Assembly: GCA_027484575.1 (NCBI GenBank)
Contig: JAIXSQ010000017.1
Coordinates: 115,381-179,380 of the forward strand
From: Comamonadaceae bacterium
Lineage (GTDB): Bacteria; Pseudomonadota; Gammaproteobacteria; Burkholderiales; Burkholderiaceae_C
DNA length: 64,000 nucleotides
Direction: 5' to 3'
Below, one piece after another: positions 37,359 through 46,019 of this stretch. The notes under the pieces were generated by a model. That model did not search any database, was not told the DNA's origin, and saw only the letters and a list, made by a program, of their open reading frames with translations. The translations under genes were made by a program, and so were the position numbers. The first letter of the stretch is position 1, and each line of letters starts with the position of its first letter.

Positions 37359-38210
37359 ATGCATCCGAACCTGTCCGCCCTGGCCGCCATCGCGCTGTGG
37401 GCCAGCCTCGCCTCGCTGGGACTGCTGCTGCAGCACGTGCCGCCGTTCCTGCTCACCGGCCTGGCCCTGCTCGTGGGCAGCGTGCCGGCCTGGCCGCTCG
37501 CGCGCCAGTGGCGGGTGCCCGCAGGCACGCTGGCGCTGGGCATCTACGGCCTGTTCGGCTTCCACTTCCTGCTGTTCATCGCGCTGCGGCACGCGCCGCC
37601 GGTCGAGGCCAACCTGGTCAACTACCTGTGGCCGCTGCTGATCGTGGTGCTGGCGCCGGTGCTGCTGCCGGGCCTGCGGCTGCGCCCCCAGCACCTGGTG
37701 GCGGCGCTGCTCGGCCTGGCCGGGGCGGCGCTGGCCATCGTGGGCGCGGCGGGCGGCCAGTTGCGCGGCGGCTGGTCCTGGGGCTACCTGCCCGCCCTGG
37801 GGTCGGCGGTGATCTGGGCCACCTACTCGCTGGGCACCCGGCGCGTGCCGGCCTTTCCGACCGCGGCGATCGGCCTGTTCGGCCTGGTCTCGGGCCTGCT
37901 GGCGCTGGCCTGCCATGCCGTGCTCGAGCCGCGCGTGGCGCTGTCCGCCCGTGACCTGCTGCTGATCGGCGCCATGGGCCTGGGCCCGCTGGGCGCCGCC
38001 TTCTTCCTGTGGGACCGGGCGCTCAAGGCCGGCGATCCGCGCCAGATCGGCGTGCTCAGCTACGCCACCCCGATCGCCTCGACCCTGCTGCTGGTGCTGG
38101 TGGCCGGACGGCCGCTCACCTGGAGCGTGGCCGCCGGCGCCGCCCTGATCGTGGCCGCGGCGGTGCTGGGCACGCGTGGCGCCGACGAGACGCGGCCCGC
38201 CCCGGCCTAG
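37359..38210 (+). CDS. EamA/DMT-superfamily permease
   Basis: A 283-residue inner-membrane protein with ten hydrophobic segments in two EamA repeats, the first ending near LAGAALAIVGAAGG and the second beginning near GSAVIWATYSLGTRR. It has the EamA sequence VEANLVNYLWPLLIVVLAPV and GVLSYATPIASTLLLVLVAG. Likely an amino-acid or metabolite exporter (aromatic amino acid exporter-like), substrate unknown. The start is ATG 37359; no SD, but a TATCCT hexamer lies 8 bases upstream. Confidence 0.87.
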   Translation: MHPNLSALAAIALWASLASLGLLLQHVPPFLLTGLALLVGSVPAWPLARQWRVPAGTLALGIYGLFGFHFLLFIALRHAPPVEANLVNYLWPLLIVVLAPVLLPGLRLRPQHLVAALLGLAGAALAIVGAAGGQLRGGWSWGYLPALGSAVIWATYSLGTRRVPAFPTAAIGLFGLVSGLLALACHAVLEPRVALSARDLLLIGAMGLGPLGAAFFLWDRALKAGDPRQIGVLSYATPIASTLLLVLVAGRPLTWSVAAGAALIVAAAVLGTRGADETRPAPA

Positions 38211-38291
38211 GGTCCACCCCTGAGTCGCCCTCGGCCGGGCCACCGGTAGCATGCCACCTGCCTGCACACGAACAAGGCAAAGGAGACAAGC

Positions 38292-39527
38292 ATGCACATC
38301 ACCCGCCTCGCCCTGCTGGCGAGCCTCGCGGCCCTGGTCGCCGGCTGCGCGCAGACGCCCTCGCAACCCGTGCTCTCGGCCGCCGCCCAGCCGGTGCCCG
38401 CCGGCGCACCCGCTTGGCAGCAGGGCCGCTCGGCCCAGTACGCCACCTCCACGCTGGCGCCGCTGCCCGGCAAGCTCACCCAGACGGCACCGGCCGACAT
38501 CCCGCTGGACCGCGTCAAGCTGCCGCCGGGCTTCAAGATGGAGCTGTGGGCGCACGGCATGCCGGGCGTGCGCGCGATGTCGCGCACCGAGGACGGCCGC
38601 ATCTACGCCGGCACGCGCGGCATCGGCCGCGTCTACGAGATCACCGACGCGGGCGGCCAGCGCAGCAGCCGCGTGCTGGTGGACAAGCTGAACCAGCCGG
38701 CCGTGACCTACCGCAACGGCACGCTGTACGTGTTCGCGATCGACAAGGTGCTGCGCTACGACGGCATCGACCGGAATCCAAACGTGCAGCCGCGCGACGT
38801 CACCGCCGCGTTCAAGCTGCCGCCCGAGCAGCACCACAACTGGAAGTACGTGGCCTTCGGTCCGGACGGCAAGCTGTACGTGCCGTTCGGTGCGCCCTGC
38901 AACATCTGCCTGCCCGGCCAGGAGTACGCGCAGATCCGCCGCTACGACGCCGACGGCTCCAACATGGAAGTCATCGCGCGCGGCGTGCGCAACACCCAGG
39001 GCTTCGACTGGCACCCGGTCACCCGCGAGATGTGGTTCACCGACCATGGCCGCGACTGGATGGGCGACGAGGGCCCCGAGGACGAGCTCAACCGCATGGC
39101 CAGCACCGGCCAGGACTTCGGCTTCCCGTTCTGCCATGCCAACGGCATCGCCGACCCCGACGTCAAGCGCGACCGCGCCTGCAACGGCGTGACGCTGCCG
39201 GTGGCCACCATGGGCCCGCACGCGGCCGTGATGGGCATCCATTTCTACACCGGCAACATGTTCCCGCCCGAGTACCGCAACGCCGCCTTCGTCGCGCGCA
39301 AGGGCTCGTGGAACCGCACCAAGAAGTTCGGCTACGACGTGGTGATGGTCAAGGCCGACGCCGATGGCCGCAACGCCAAGGTCACGCCCTTCGCGACCGG
39401 CTTCCTGGACCAGGGCAGCGACCAGATGTGGGGCCGCCCGGTGTACATGCTGCAGATGCCCGACGGCGCGCTGCTGCTGTCCGACGAGCAGGCCGGCGCG
39501 ATCTACCGCATCAGCTATGCCCGTTGA
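38292..39527 (+). CDS. PQQ-type sugar (sorbosone/aldose) dehydrogenase lipoprotein
   Basis: A 411-residue six-bladed beta-propeller of the GDH/sorbosone dehydrogenase family (soluble quinoprotein glucose dehydrogenase-like). The lipobox LVAGC puts a lipid on Cys19. Family motifs are RAMSRTEDGRIYAGTRG, HHNWKYVAFGPDGKLYVPFG, GVRNTQGFDWHP, MWFTDHGRDWMGDE, the Cys-rich GAPCNICLPG and GRPVYMLQMPDGALLLSDE. It would oxidise a sugar or aldehyde in the periplasm using PQQ. The cytochrome c gene overlaps its 3' end by 11 bases, so electrons probably pass to that cytochrome. Confidence 0.88.
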   Translation: MHITRLALLASLAALVAGCAQTPSQPVLSAAAQPVPAGAPAWQQGRSAQYATSTLAPLPGKLTQTAPADIPLDRVKLPPGFKMELWAHGMPGVRAMSRTEDGRIYAGTRGIGRVYEITDAGGQRSSRVLVDKLNQPAVTYRNGTLYVFAIDKVLRYDGIDRNPNVQPRDVTAAFKLPPEQHHNWKYVAFGPDGKLYVPFGAPCNICLPGQEYAQIRRYDADGSNMEVIARGVRNTQGFDWHPVTREMWFTDHGRDWMGDEGPEDELNRMASTGQDFGFPFCHANGIADPDVKRDRACNGVTLPVATMGPHAAVMGIHFYTGNMFPPEYRNAAFVARKGSWNRTKKFGYDVVMVKADADGRNAKVTPFATGFLDQGSDQMWGRPVYMLQMPDGALLLSDEQAGAIYRISYAR

Positions 39528-40131
39528 GCGCCTGCGGGCCACGGCCCGCGGCGTGGTGGCCGCCGCGCTGCTGGCCGCGGCCGGCGCCGCGTGGGCCCAG
39601 GCCGTGCCGCCCGCGCCGGCGCGGGCGGCCGCCTGCATGGCCTGCCACGGCGCCGAGGGACGCAGCCGCGACCCCCAGGTGCCGTCGCTGGCCGGCCAGC
39701 CGCGCACCTTCGTCGAGAACCAGCTGGTGCTGATCCGCGAGGGCCTGCGCCCGGTGCCGGCGATGCAGGGGCTGCTCGACGGCGTGCCCGATGCCGAGCT
39801 GGTCGCGCTGGCGCAGTACTTCGCGGCCCTGCCGCCGCCGCCCGCGGCCGCGGCCACCGACGGCGCCGCTTACCAGCGCGGGCAGGCGCTGGCCTCGCGC
39901 ATGCTGTGCGGCACCTGCCACCTGCCCGGCTACGGCGGGCAGCAGCAGGTGCCCCGCATCGCGGCGCAGCCCGAGCCCTTCCTGCTGGCCAGCATGAAGC
40001 AGCTGCGCGACCGGCCCGGCCCGGGGCGCGACACCATCATGGCGGCGGCCCTGCACGGGCTCAAGGACGCCGACCTGGCCGACCTGGCGCACTTCCTCGC
40101 GCACTTCCAGCCGCCGTCCCCGGCGCGCTGA
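39517..40131 (+). CDS. Diheme c-type cytochrome
   Basis: A 204-residue periplasmic protein with a signal peptide (GVVAAALLAAAGAAWAQ). Two heme-attachment motifs are Cys40-Met-Ala-Cys43-His44 and Cys131-Gly-Thr-Cys134-His135. Candidate distal Met ligands occur after each (VPAMQGLL and TIMAAALHGL). The layout is that of cytochrome c4 or c553 family proteins. The ATG at 39517 lies 11 bases inside the dehydrogenase gene, and the two are almost certainly cotranscribed as an oxidase-linked pair. Confidence 0.93.
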   Translation: MPVERLRATARGVVAAALLAAAGAAWAQAVPPAPARAAACMACHGAEGRSRDPQVPSLAGQPRTFVENQLVLIREGLRPVPAMQGLLDGVPDAELVALAQYFAALPPPPAAAATDGAAYQRGQALASRMLCGTCHLPGYGGQQQVPRIAAQPEPFLLASMKQLRDRPGPGRDTIMAAALHGLKDADLADLAHFLAHFQPPSPAR

Positions 40132-40134
40132 CCC

Positions 40135-41094
40135 TCAGTCCCAGCCGGGCGCCAGCGTGCACTGCACGCCGAGCGTCTCGCCCGGCGCCAGCACGGCACC
40201 GCCGAGCTGCGCGTGGGGGTGGCGGTCCTGCAGGTTGAGCCAGTCGGTGCACTGGCTCACCGGCTCGGCGCACAGGAACGGCAGCGTGGGCTGCCGGTAC
40301 AGCACGAACCAGTCCAGCGGCGCCTGGGCCTGCAGCCGCAGGTGGCGCGCCGGCCCGGCCGCATCGGCGGGCCAGCGCAGCAGGGCCTGGCGCGACCAGC
40401 CGGTGAAGTTGTTGTCGGTGTGCAGCGCCTGCACCGGCGTGCCGCTGCGCAGCGCCCGCACCACGGGGTGGTCGGCCACCAGCGCCGTGGGCAGCACCTG
40501 CGCGTCGGTCTCCCACATCGCCTCGACCGCCGCCTGCAGCCAGGTGCCCGGCGGCTGCGGGAAGTAGGGATGGTGGCCCAGGCCGCAGGGCATGGGCGCC
40601 GTGTCGCGGTTCGTCGCGGCCAGCCGCAGCGTGAGGCCGTCCGGGGTGAGGAGCAGCTCCTGGCGGGCCTCGAAGTCCCAGGGCCAGTGCGCGTCGGCCG
40701 CATGGGCCAGGGCCAGCACGGCGCGCGAGCGCTCCAGCACCGGCAGGTCCCAGGGGCGCAGCCAGCCGACGCCGTGCAGCGGATGCGGCGAGGGCTCGCC
40801 CGGATGGTTGGGCGGGATCTGCAGCGTGCGGCCGCCGGCCTGGGCGCGGCCGTCCCGGATGCGGTTGCACCAGGGCACGAGGGGGAAGCTGGCCATGCCC
40901 AGCGGGTCGTGGGCAGCCAGGGCCTGCGCACTGGCCGGGCGCAGCCATTCGACGGGCGCCCCGCCGCCGGCGGCGCGGCTGCGCAGGGCGGCGATCGAGC
41001 CGCCGGCCTGCGGCGCCAGCCGCAGCTCGAGGTCGCCGGCGCGCAGCACCGGCAGGGTGGCCAGGGGATCGTCGGACAGGTCGGCGCGGGACAT
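40135..41094 (-). CDS. galM: Aldose 1-epimerase (mutarotase-like)
   Basis: A 319-residue beta-sandwich protein of the galactose mutarotase superfamily. Characteristic pieces are MASFPLVPWCNRIRDG, HPLHGVGWLRPWDL with the catalytic His, GLGHHPYFPQP and the late FLCAEPVSQCTDWLN with a Glu. It interconverts alpha and beta anomers of an aldose. Its position 3 bases past the cytochrome gene, convergent, suggests a role in feeding the periplasmic or cytoplasmic sugar path of the neighbouring dehydrogenase. It has no signal peptide, so the enzyme is cytoplasmic. Confidence 0.88.
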   Translation of the reverse strand: MSRADLSDDPLATLPVLRAGDLELRLAPQAGGSIAALRSRAAGGGAPVEWLRPASAQALAAHDPLGMASFPLVPWCNRIRDGRAQAGGRTLQIPPNHPGEPSPHPLHGVGWLRPWDLPVLERSRAVLALAHAADAHWPWDFEARQELLLTPDGLTLRLAATNRDTAPMPCGLGHHPYFPQPPGTWLQAAVEAMWETDAQVLPTALVADHPVVRALRSGTPVQALHTDNNFTGWSRQALLRWPADAAGPARHLRLQAQAPLDWFVLYRQPTLPFLCAEPVSQCTDWLNLQDRHPHAQLGGAVLAPGETLGVQCTLAPGWD

Positions 41095-41229
41095 GGGCCA
41101 TGCTGGCCCGGCGGGCCGCCGGCCTCAAGCGCGGCAGCGCGCCGCCGATGCCGCGAGCCGCCCGGGCGTGACATCCGCCGCGGCCACCGTCCTACACCTG
41201 CGCGACGGCCGCGCTGCCTAGAGTGCCCC

Positions 41230-43542
41230 GTGCCCACCGCTCCCGCTCCCGAGGATCCGCCCGCCCCGCCTGCCGCGCACGGGTGGCTGCGCAGGCACCC
41301 CCTGGCCACCGTGGCGCTGGCCCTGCTGCTGTGCCTGTGCGCGGCCGCCGGGCTGGCCGGCCACTGGCTGGCCGGGCTGGTCGCCACGACGCCCGACGGC
41401 CGCGACATCGGGCGCGAGCGCGAGATGCGTCCCGGCGTGGTGCTCACGCTCGACGGGCAGGAACTGGCCGTGCTGCGCCGCGTGCACCGCGAGTGGGTGC
41501 CGCTCGACGCCATCGCGCCCACGGTCGTGCAGGCCCTGCTGGCCACCGAGGACCGGCGCTTCTGGGAGCACGCCGGCCTGGACTGGCGGCGCACGCTGGC
41601 GGCGGCCTGGCAGACCTCCAAGGGGGACCGCCAGGGCGGCTCGACCATCACCCAGCAGCTCGCCCGCAACCTCTACCCGGTGCGCATCGGCCGCATGCCC
41701 ACGCTGGAGCGCAAGGCGCGCGAGGCCATCACCGCGCTGCGCATCGAGGACCAGCACGACAAGCGCGAGATCCTCGAGGCCTACCTCAACACGGTGCCCT
41801 TCCTCTACAACACGCGCGGCATCGAGATGGCCGCGCGCACCTACTTCGGCAAGGGCGCCGGCGCGCTCGACGCGGCCGAGGCCGCGACGCTGGTGGGCAT
41901 GCTCAAGGGCACCCGGCTGTACAACCCGGTGCTCGCGCCGGAGCGGGCACGCCAGCGCCGCAACCTGGTGCTCGCGCAGATGCAGCGCGCCGGCTGGCTC
42001 GATGCGCAGCAGCTGCAGGCGCTGCAGCGGGCCCCATTGCAGCTGGCGTTCGAGCGGCCGCAGGACGAGCCCGGCCCGGCGCCGCACCTGGCGCAGCAGG
42101 CCCGGCAGTGGCTGCTGGACTGGGCCGAGCGCCATGGCCGCGATCCGTATGCCGACGGCCTGGTGCTGCGCACCACGATCGACAGCCGCGCCCAGGCCCT
42201 GGCGACGCAGGCCGTGCAGCGCCAGCTCGACGCACTGCAGAAGCTGGCCGATGCGGCCTGGTCGCGCGACTGGGACCGCCGGGGCGCCCTGGTCGACCAG
42301 CTCCTGCGCGAGACGCCCGCCTATGCGGCGCTGGAGCGCGAGGGCCTGGACGATGCGGCCGCCCTGCACCGGCTGCGCGCCGACCGCGACCTGCTGCAGG
42401 CGCTGCGGCGCGACAAGACGCGGCTGGAGGCCGGCCTGCTGGTGCTGGAGCCCGGCACGGGCCAGGTGCGCGCCTGGGTGGGCAGCCGCGATTTCGCGCA
42501 GGACCAGTACGACCATGTCGCGCAGGCGCGCCGCCAACCGGGATCGACCTTCAAGCCCTTCGTGTACGGCGCCGCCTTCGCGCAGGGCGCGCGGCTGCAG
42601 GACCAGCTGGTGGACCGCCGGGTGGAGATCGCGGCGCGGCCCGGCGAAGTCTGGCGGCCCAGCGACAGCGGGGCGGCCCCGTCCGAGCAGCCGATGGCGC
42701 TGCGCGATGCGCTCGCCTGGTCGCGCAACACCATCACCGCCCAGCTGGTGCAGGGCGTCGGGCCGGCCGCGGTGGGCCGGCTGGCACGCGCGATGGGCGT
42801 GCGCGAGAGCCGGCTGGACGAGGTGCCGTCCCTGGGCCTGGGCACCAGCCCGGTCACGCTGCGCGAGATGGTCGGTGCGTACGCGACGCTGGCCAACGGC
42901 GGCCTGCACGTGGCGCCGCGCTTCGTGCTGCAGGTGGAGGACCGCTATGGCCGCGTGCTGGAGCGCGTGGCGCCCCCGCCGGCCGAGGCGGCCCTGGACG
43001 GCCGCTCCACCGCCCTGCTGCTGCAGGCCCTGCGCACGGCCGTGGACCACGGCACCGGCGCGGCGCTGCGCACCCGTTTCCAGCTGCCCGGCGACCTGGC
43101 CGGCAAGACCGGCACCACGCAGGACAACACGGACGGCTGGTTCATCCTGGTCCACCCGCAGCTGGTGGCCGGCGCCTGGGTGGGGCACAACGACGCCCGC
43201 ATCACCATGCGCGACCCCTGGGGCCAGGGCGCGCGCAGCGCGCTGCCGGTGGTGGGGGACTTCTTCCGCGAGGCCTTCCGTCGCGGCCTGGCCGACGCGC
43301 AGGTGCGCTTCGACCTGCCCGATGCGGTGCCGGAGCCGGTCAGTCCCTGGTGGGCCGCGACCTTCCCGCCGCCGCCCCCACCGCCGCAGCCGGTGCAGGA
43401 GCTGCCGCCGCAGCTGCAGGTGCAGCTGCCCGAGGCATCGCCCTGGGGTGGCGGCGTGCAGCGGGTCGGGGCGCAGCCGCCGTGGCAGCCGCAAGGCGAA
43501 GCGTCGGGCGCCGGGCCCGCTTGGTCAGGCGGCCTGCCCTGA
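41230..43542 (+). CDS. Bifunctional class A penicillin-binding protein
   Basis: Peptidoglycan glycosyltransferase and transpeptidase, 770 residues. A TM helix (about 27-50) is followed by the GT51 domain with catalytic Glu107 (EDRRFWEHAG) and GGSTITQQLARNLYP, and KREILEAYLNTVPF. The transpeptidase has Ser439-Thr-Phe-Lys, SRN and Lys626-Thr-Gly. It differs from PBP1A by a compact linker and resembles PBP1B/1C-type enzymes without an identified UB2H domain. The C-terminus is Pro-rich (PPPPPPPQPVQELPPQLQVQ). Start is GTG 41230 with TAGAGT 5 bases upstream. Its last 18 bases overlap convergent ptsI. Confidence 0.9.
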   Translation: MPTAPAPEDPPAPPAAHGWLRRHPLATVALALLLCLCAAAGLAGHWLAGLVATTPDGRDIGREREMRPGVVLTLDGQELAVLRRVHREWVPLDAIAPTVVQALLATEDRRFWEHAGLDWRRTLAAAWQTSKGDRQGGSTITQQLARNLYPVRIGRMPTLERKAREAITALRIEDQHDKREILEAYLNTVPFLYNTRGIEMAARTYFGKGAGALDAAEAATLVGMLKGTRLYNPVLAPERARQRRNLVLAQMQRAGWLDAQQLQALQRAPLQLAFERPQDEPGPAPHLAQQARQWLLDWAERHGRDPYADGLVLRTTIDSRAQALATQAVQRQLDALQKLADAAWSRDWDRRGALVDQLLRETPAYAALEREGLDDAAALHRLRADRDLLQALRRDKTRLEAGLLVLEPGTGQVRAWVGSRDFAQDQYDHVAQARRQPGSTFKPFVYGAAFAQGARLQDQLVDRRVEIAARPGEVWRPSDSGAAPSEQPMALRDALAWSRNTITAQLVQGVGPAAVGRLARAMGVRESRLDEVPSLGLGTSPVTLREMVGAYATLANGGLHVAPRFVLQVEDRYGRVLERVAPPPAEAALDGRSTALLLQALRTAVDHGTGAALRTRFQLPGDLAGKTGTTQDNTDGWFILVHPQLVAGAWVGHNDARITMRDPWGQGARSALPVVGDFFREAFRRGLADAQVRFDLPDAVPEPVSPWWAATFPPPPPPPQPVQELPPQLQVQLPEASPWGGGVQRVGAQPPWQPQGEASGAGPAWSGGLP

Positions 43543-45306
43543 AGCCGGCGCGAGCAGGGCGGCCGGCTCCTCGGCCTGCAGCACCTGCTGGGCCCAGGGC
43601 GCCAGCCGCTGGGCATCGGCGCGCAGCACCTCCTGCTTGACCGCCAGGATCTGCGCCGGGTGCATCGAGAAGCTGCGCAGGCCGAGGCCCAGCAGCAGGC
43701 GGGTGAGGCTGGTGTCGCCGGCCATCTCGCCGCACACGCTCACCGGCTTGCCGGCCGCCGTGGCCGCGGCGATGGTCTGCGCCACCAGCTGCAGCACGGC
43801 CGGGTGCAGCGGGTCGTACAGGTGGGCCACCGATTCGTCGGCCCGGTCGATGGCCAGGGTGTACTGGATCAGGTCGTTGGTGCCGATCGACAGGAAGTCG
43901 AAGTGCGCGAGGAAGGTGCGCAGCGTCAGCGCCGCGGCGGGGATCTCGATCATCGCGCCCAGCTTGACCGGGCCGTAGGCCACGCCGCGCGCGTCCAGCT
44001 CGGCCCGCGCCGTGTCGATCAGGGCGAGCGTCTGCCGGATCTCGCTGGCATGCGCCAGCATGGGCACCAGCAGGTGCACCTGGCCGTGCGCGGCGGCGCG
44101 CAGGATGGCGCGCAGCTGGGTGAGGAACATCGCCGGGTCGGCCAGGCTCCAGCGGATCGCCCGCAGGCCCAGCGCCGGGTTCAGGTGCGCCTCGTCGCGG
44201 GGCTGGTCGTCGTCCAGCGGCTTGTCGGCGCCGACGTCGATGGTGCGGATGGTGACCGGCAGGCCCTGCATGCCGTCGACCGCGCGCCGGTAGGCGGCGT
44301 ACTGCTCGTCCTCGTCGGGCAGGCGGCCGCGGCGGTTCATGAACAGGAACTCGCTGCGGAACAGGCCGACGCCCACGGCGCCGGCGGCCACCGCGGCGGG
44401 CGCGTCCTCGGGCAGTTCGATGTTGGCCAGCAGCTCGATCTTCTGGCCGTCCAGCGTGATGGCCGGCGTGTGGCGCAGGCGGGCCAGGCGGCCGCGCTCG
44501 AGCTCGGCCTGGCGTTGCTTGAAGCCGTACTCGGCCAGGATGATCGGCGAGGGGTCGACGATCATCACGCCGGCATCGCCGTCGATGATGACCCAGTCGT
44601 CCTGGCGCACCAGCTGGCTGGCGCTGCGCGCGCCCACCACGGCCGGGATGTCCATGCTGCGCGCGACGATGGCGGTGTGCGAGGTCTTGCCGCCCACGTC
44701 GGTGACGAAGCCGGCGAACACGCTCTGCTTGAACTGCAGCATGTCGGCCGGCGACAGGTCGTGCGCCACCAGCACCAGCGGCACGTCGACGCTGGCGTCG
44801 AGCAGCAGGTCCTGCGAGGACTTGCGCCGCTGCGGCGGCGGCGCCACCGGCGAGCCCACGCCACGCATGGCGCGCAGCACGCGCTCGGCCACCTGCTCGA
44901 GGTCGGCCTTGCGCTCGCGCAGGTAGGCATCCTCCATCTCGTCGAACTGGCGCGACAGCTGCTCCAGCTGCGTGGTCAGCGCCCATTCGGCGTTGTACAG
45001 GCGTTCGCGGATCCAGTGCTTGACGCCCTCGATCAGCTCCTGGTCCTGCAGCAGCAGCAGGTGCACGTCCAGCAGGGCCGACAGCTCCTGCGGCGCCTCG
45101 CGCGGGCCCATCGAGGCCAGGGTCTGCTGCAGCCGGTGCAGCTCGTCGACCACCACGTCTCGGCCCGCGCGGATGCGCTCGATCTCGGCCTCGACCTGCG
45201 ACGGCTCGATGAAGTAGTGGTCGACGTCGATGCCGCCGGCCACCAGCACGGCGCGGCCGATGGCGACACCGCGGGCGACGGCGAGTCCGTGGACGGCGAA
45301 GGTCAT
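43525..45306 (-). CDS. ptsI: PTS enzyme I (phosphoenolpyruvate-protein phosphotransferase)
   Basis: Phosphorylates HPr using PEP. The 593-residue product has the phospho-acceptor His210 in GGKTSHTAIVARS, GLFRSEFLFM, the PEP-binding IGTNDLIQYTLA and the catalytic Cys in VCGEMAGD. It follows ptsH by 19 bases in the order EIIA(Man)-ptsH-ptsI. No sugar-specific EIIB or EIIC gene is in the window, so this PTS is probably regulatory. The C-terminal tail PAASGQAA overlaps the convergent PBP gene by 18 bases. Confidence 0.97.
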   Translation of the reverse strand: MTFAVHGLAVARGVAIGRAVLVAGGIDVDHYFIEPSQVEAEIERIRAGRDVVVDELHRLQQTLASMGPREAPQELSALLDVHLLLLQDQELIEGVKHWIRERLYNAEWALTTQLEQLSRQFDEMEDAYLRERKADLEQVAERVLRAMRGVGSPVAPPPQRRKSSQDLLLDASVDVPLVLVAHDLSPADMLQFKQSVFAGFVTDVGGKTSHTAIVARSMDIPAVVGARSASQLVRQDDWVIIDGDAGVMIVDPSPIILAEYGFKQRQAELERGRLARLRHTPAITLDGQKIELLANIELPEDAPAAVAAGAVGVGLFRSEFLFMNRRGRLPDEDEQYAAYRRAVDGMQGLPVTIRTIDVGADKPLDDDQPRDEAHLNPALGLRAIRWSLADPAMFLTQLRAILRAAAHGQVHLLVPMLAHASEIRQTLALIDTARAELDARGVAYGPVKLGAMIEIPAAALTLRTFLAHFDFLSIGTNDLIQYTLAIDRADESVAHLYDPLHPAVLQLVAQTIAAATAAGKPVSVCGEMAGDTSLTRLLLGLGLRSFSMHPAQILAVKQEVLRADAQRLAPWAQQVLQAEEPAALLAPASGQAA

Positions 45307-45325
45307 GGCATCGGCCCCGCAGGGT

Positions 45326-45595
45326 TCACTCGCCCTCGCCGAACTTGTCGGCGATCAGGTGCAGCAGGGCGTCCATGGCTTCCTGCTCGCGCTCGCCGTC
45401 GGTCTCGAGCTCGACCTGGCTGCCGATGCCGGCGGCCAGCATCATCACGCCCATGATGCTCTTGGCGTTCACGCGCCGCTCGCCCCTGGCGATCCAGACC
45501 TCGCAGGGAAACTGCGCGGCCAGCTTGGTGAGCTTGGCCGAGGCGCGGGCATGCAGGCCCAGCTTATTGCTGATGGTCGTGGTGGTCTTGATCAT
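45326..45595 (-). CDS. ptsH: PTS phosphocarrier protein HPr
   Basis: An 89-residue phosphocarrier. The active His15 (GLHARAS) and the regulatory Ser46 (AKSIMGVM) are both present, as required for HprK/P control; an hprK was not seen in this window. The start overlaps the upstream EIIA(Man) gene by 32 bases. Confidence 0.97.
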   Translation of the reverse strand: MIKTTTTISNKLGLHARASAKLTKLAAQFPCEVWIARGERRVNAKSIMGVMMLAAGIGSQVELETDGEREQEAMDALLHLIADKFGEGE

Positions 45596-46019
45596 GGGGA
45601 CGGCGGGGCTGGTTCTGCGGCGCGGTGATGGCCACCTGCATCACACCCTGGGTGCCGCCGACGACGGCACGCTGCACCAGGGCGTCGAGGCTCTCGTGGC
45701 GGTAGCTGACGGCGCGCAGCAGCATGGGCAGGTTCACGCCGGTGATCAGGCGGCTGCCGACACCGTCGACCAGCCGCTGGGCCACGTTGCTGGGGGTCGC
45801 GCCGAAGATGTCGGTCAGCACCAGCACCCCCTTGACCTGGGGCTGGCGCGACGCCTGCTGCAGCGCGATGCGCGCGGTGGACAGCGTCTCGTCGGGCGAG
45901 AGGTTGGGCTGCACGTCGATCGCGGTCACCGCCTCGCCGCAGTCCGGGAAGACATGCAGCGCGCAGGCCCGCAGCGCGTGCGCGAGCGGGGCGTGGGCGA
46001 TGAGCAGGATCGCGTTCAT
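45564..46019 (-). CDS. PTS EIIA, mannose-family
   Basis: A 151-residue EIIA of the Man family. The phospho-acceptor His9 lies in ILLIAHAPLAHAL, and GVLVLTDIFGATPSNVAQRL and the late VTGVNLPMLLRA-like ITGVNLPMLLRA are typical. It ends with a His/Asp-rich tail (HDQDHHDHQQ) that exists because of the 32-base overlap with ptsH. In betaproteobacteria this protein usually acts with HPr and EI in regulation (PTS without transport). It begins in the stop codon of the MFS gene (ATGA). Confidence 0.92.
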   Translation of the reverse strand: MNAILLIAHAPLAHALRACALHVFPDCGEAVTAIDVQPNLSPDETLSTARIALQQASRQPQVKGVLVLTDIFGATPSNVAQRLVDGVGSRLITGVNLPMLLRAVSYRHESLDALVQRAVVGGTQGVMQVAITAPQNQPRRPHDQDHHDHQQ

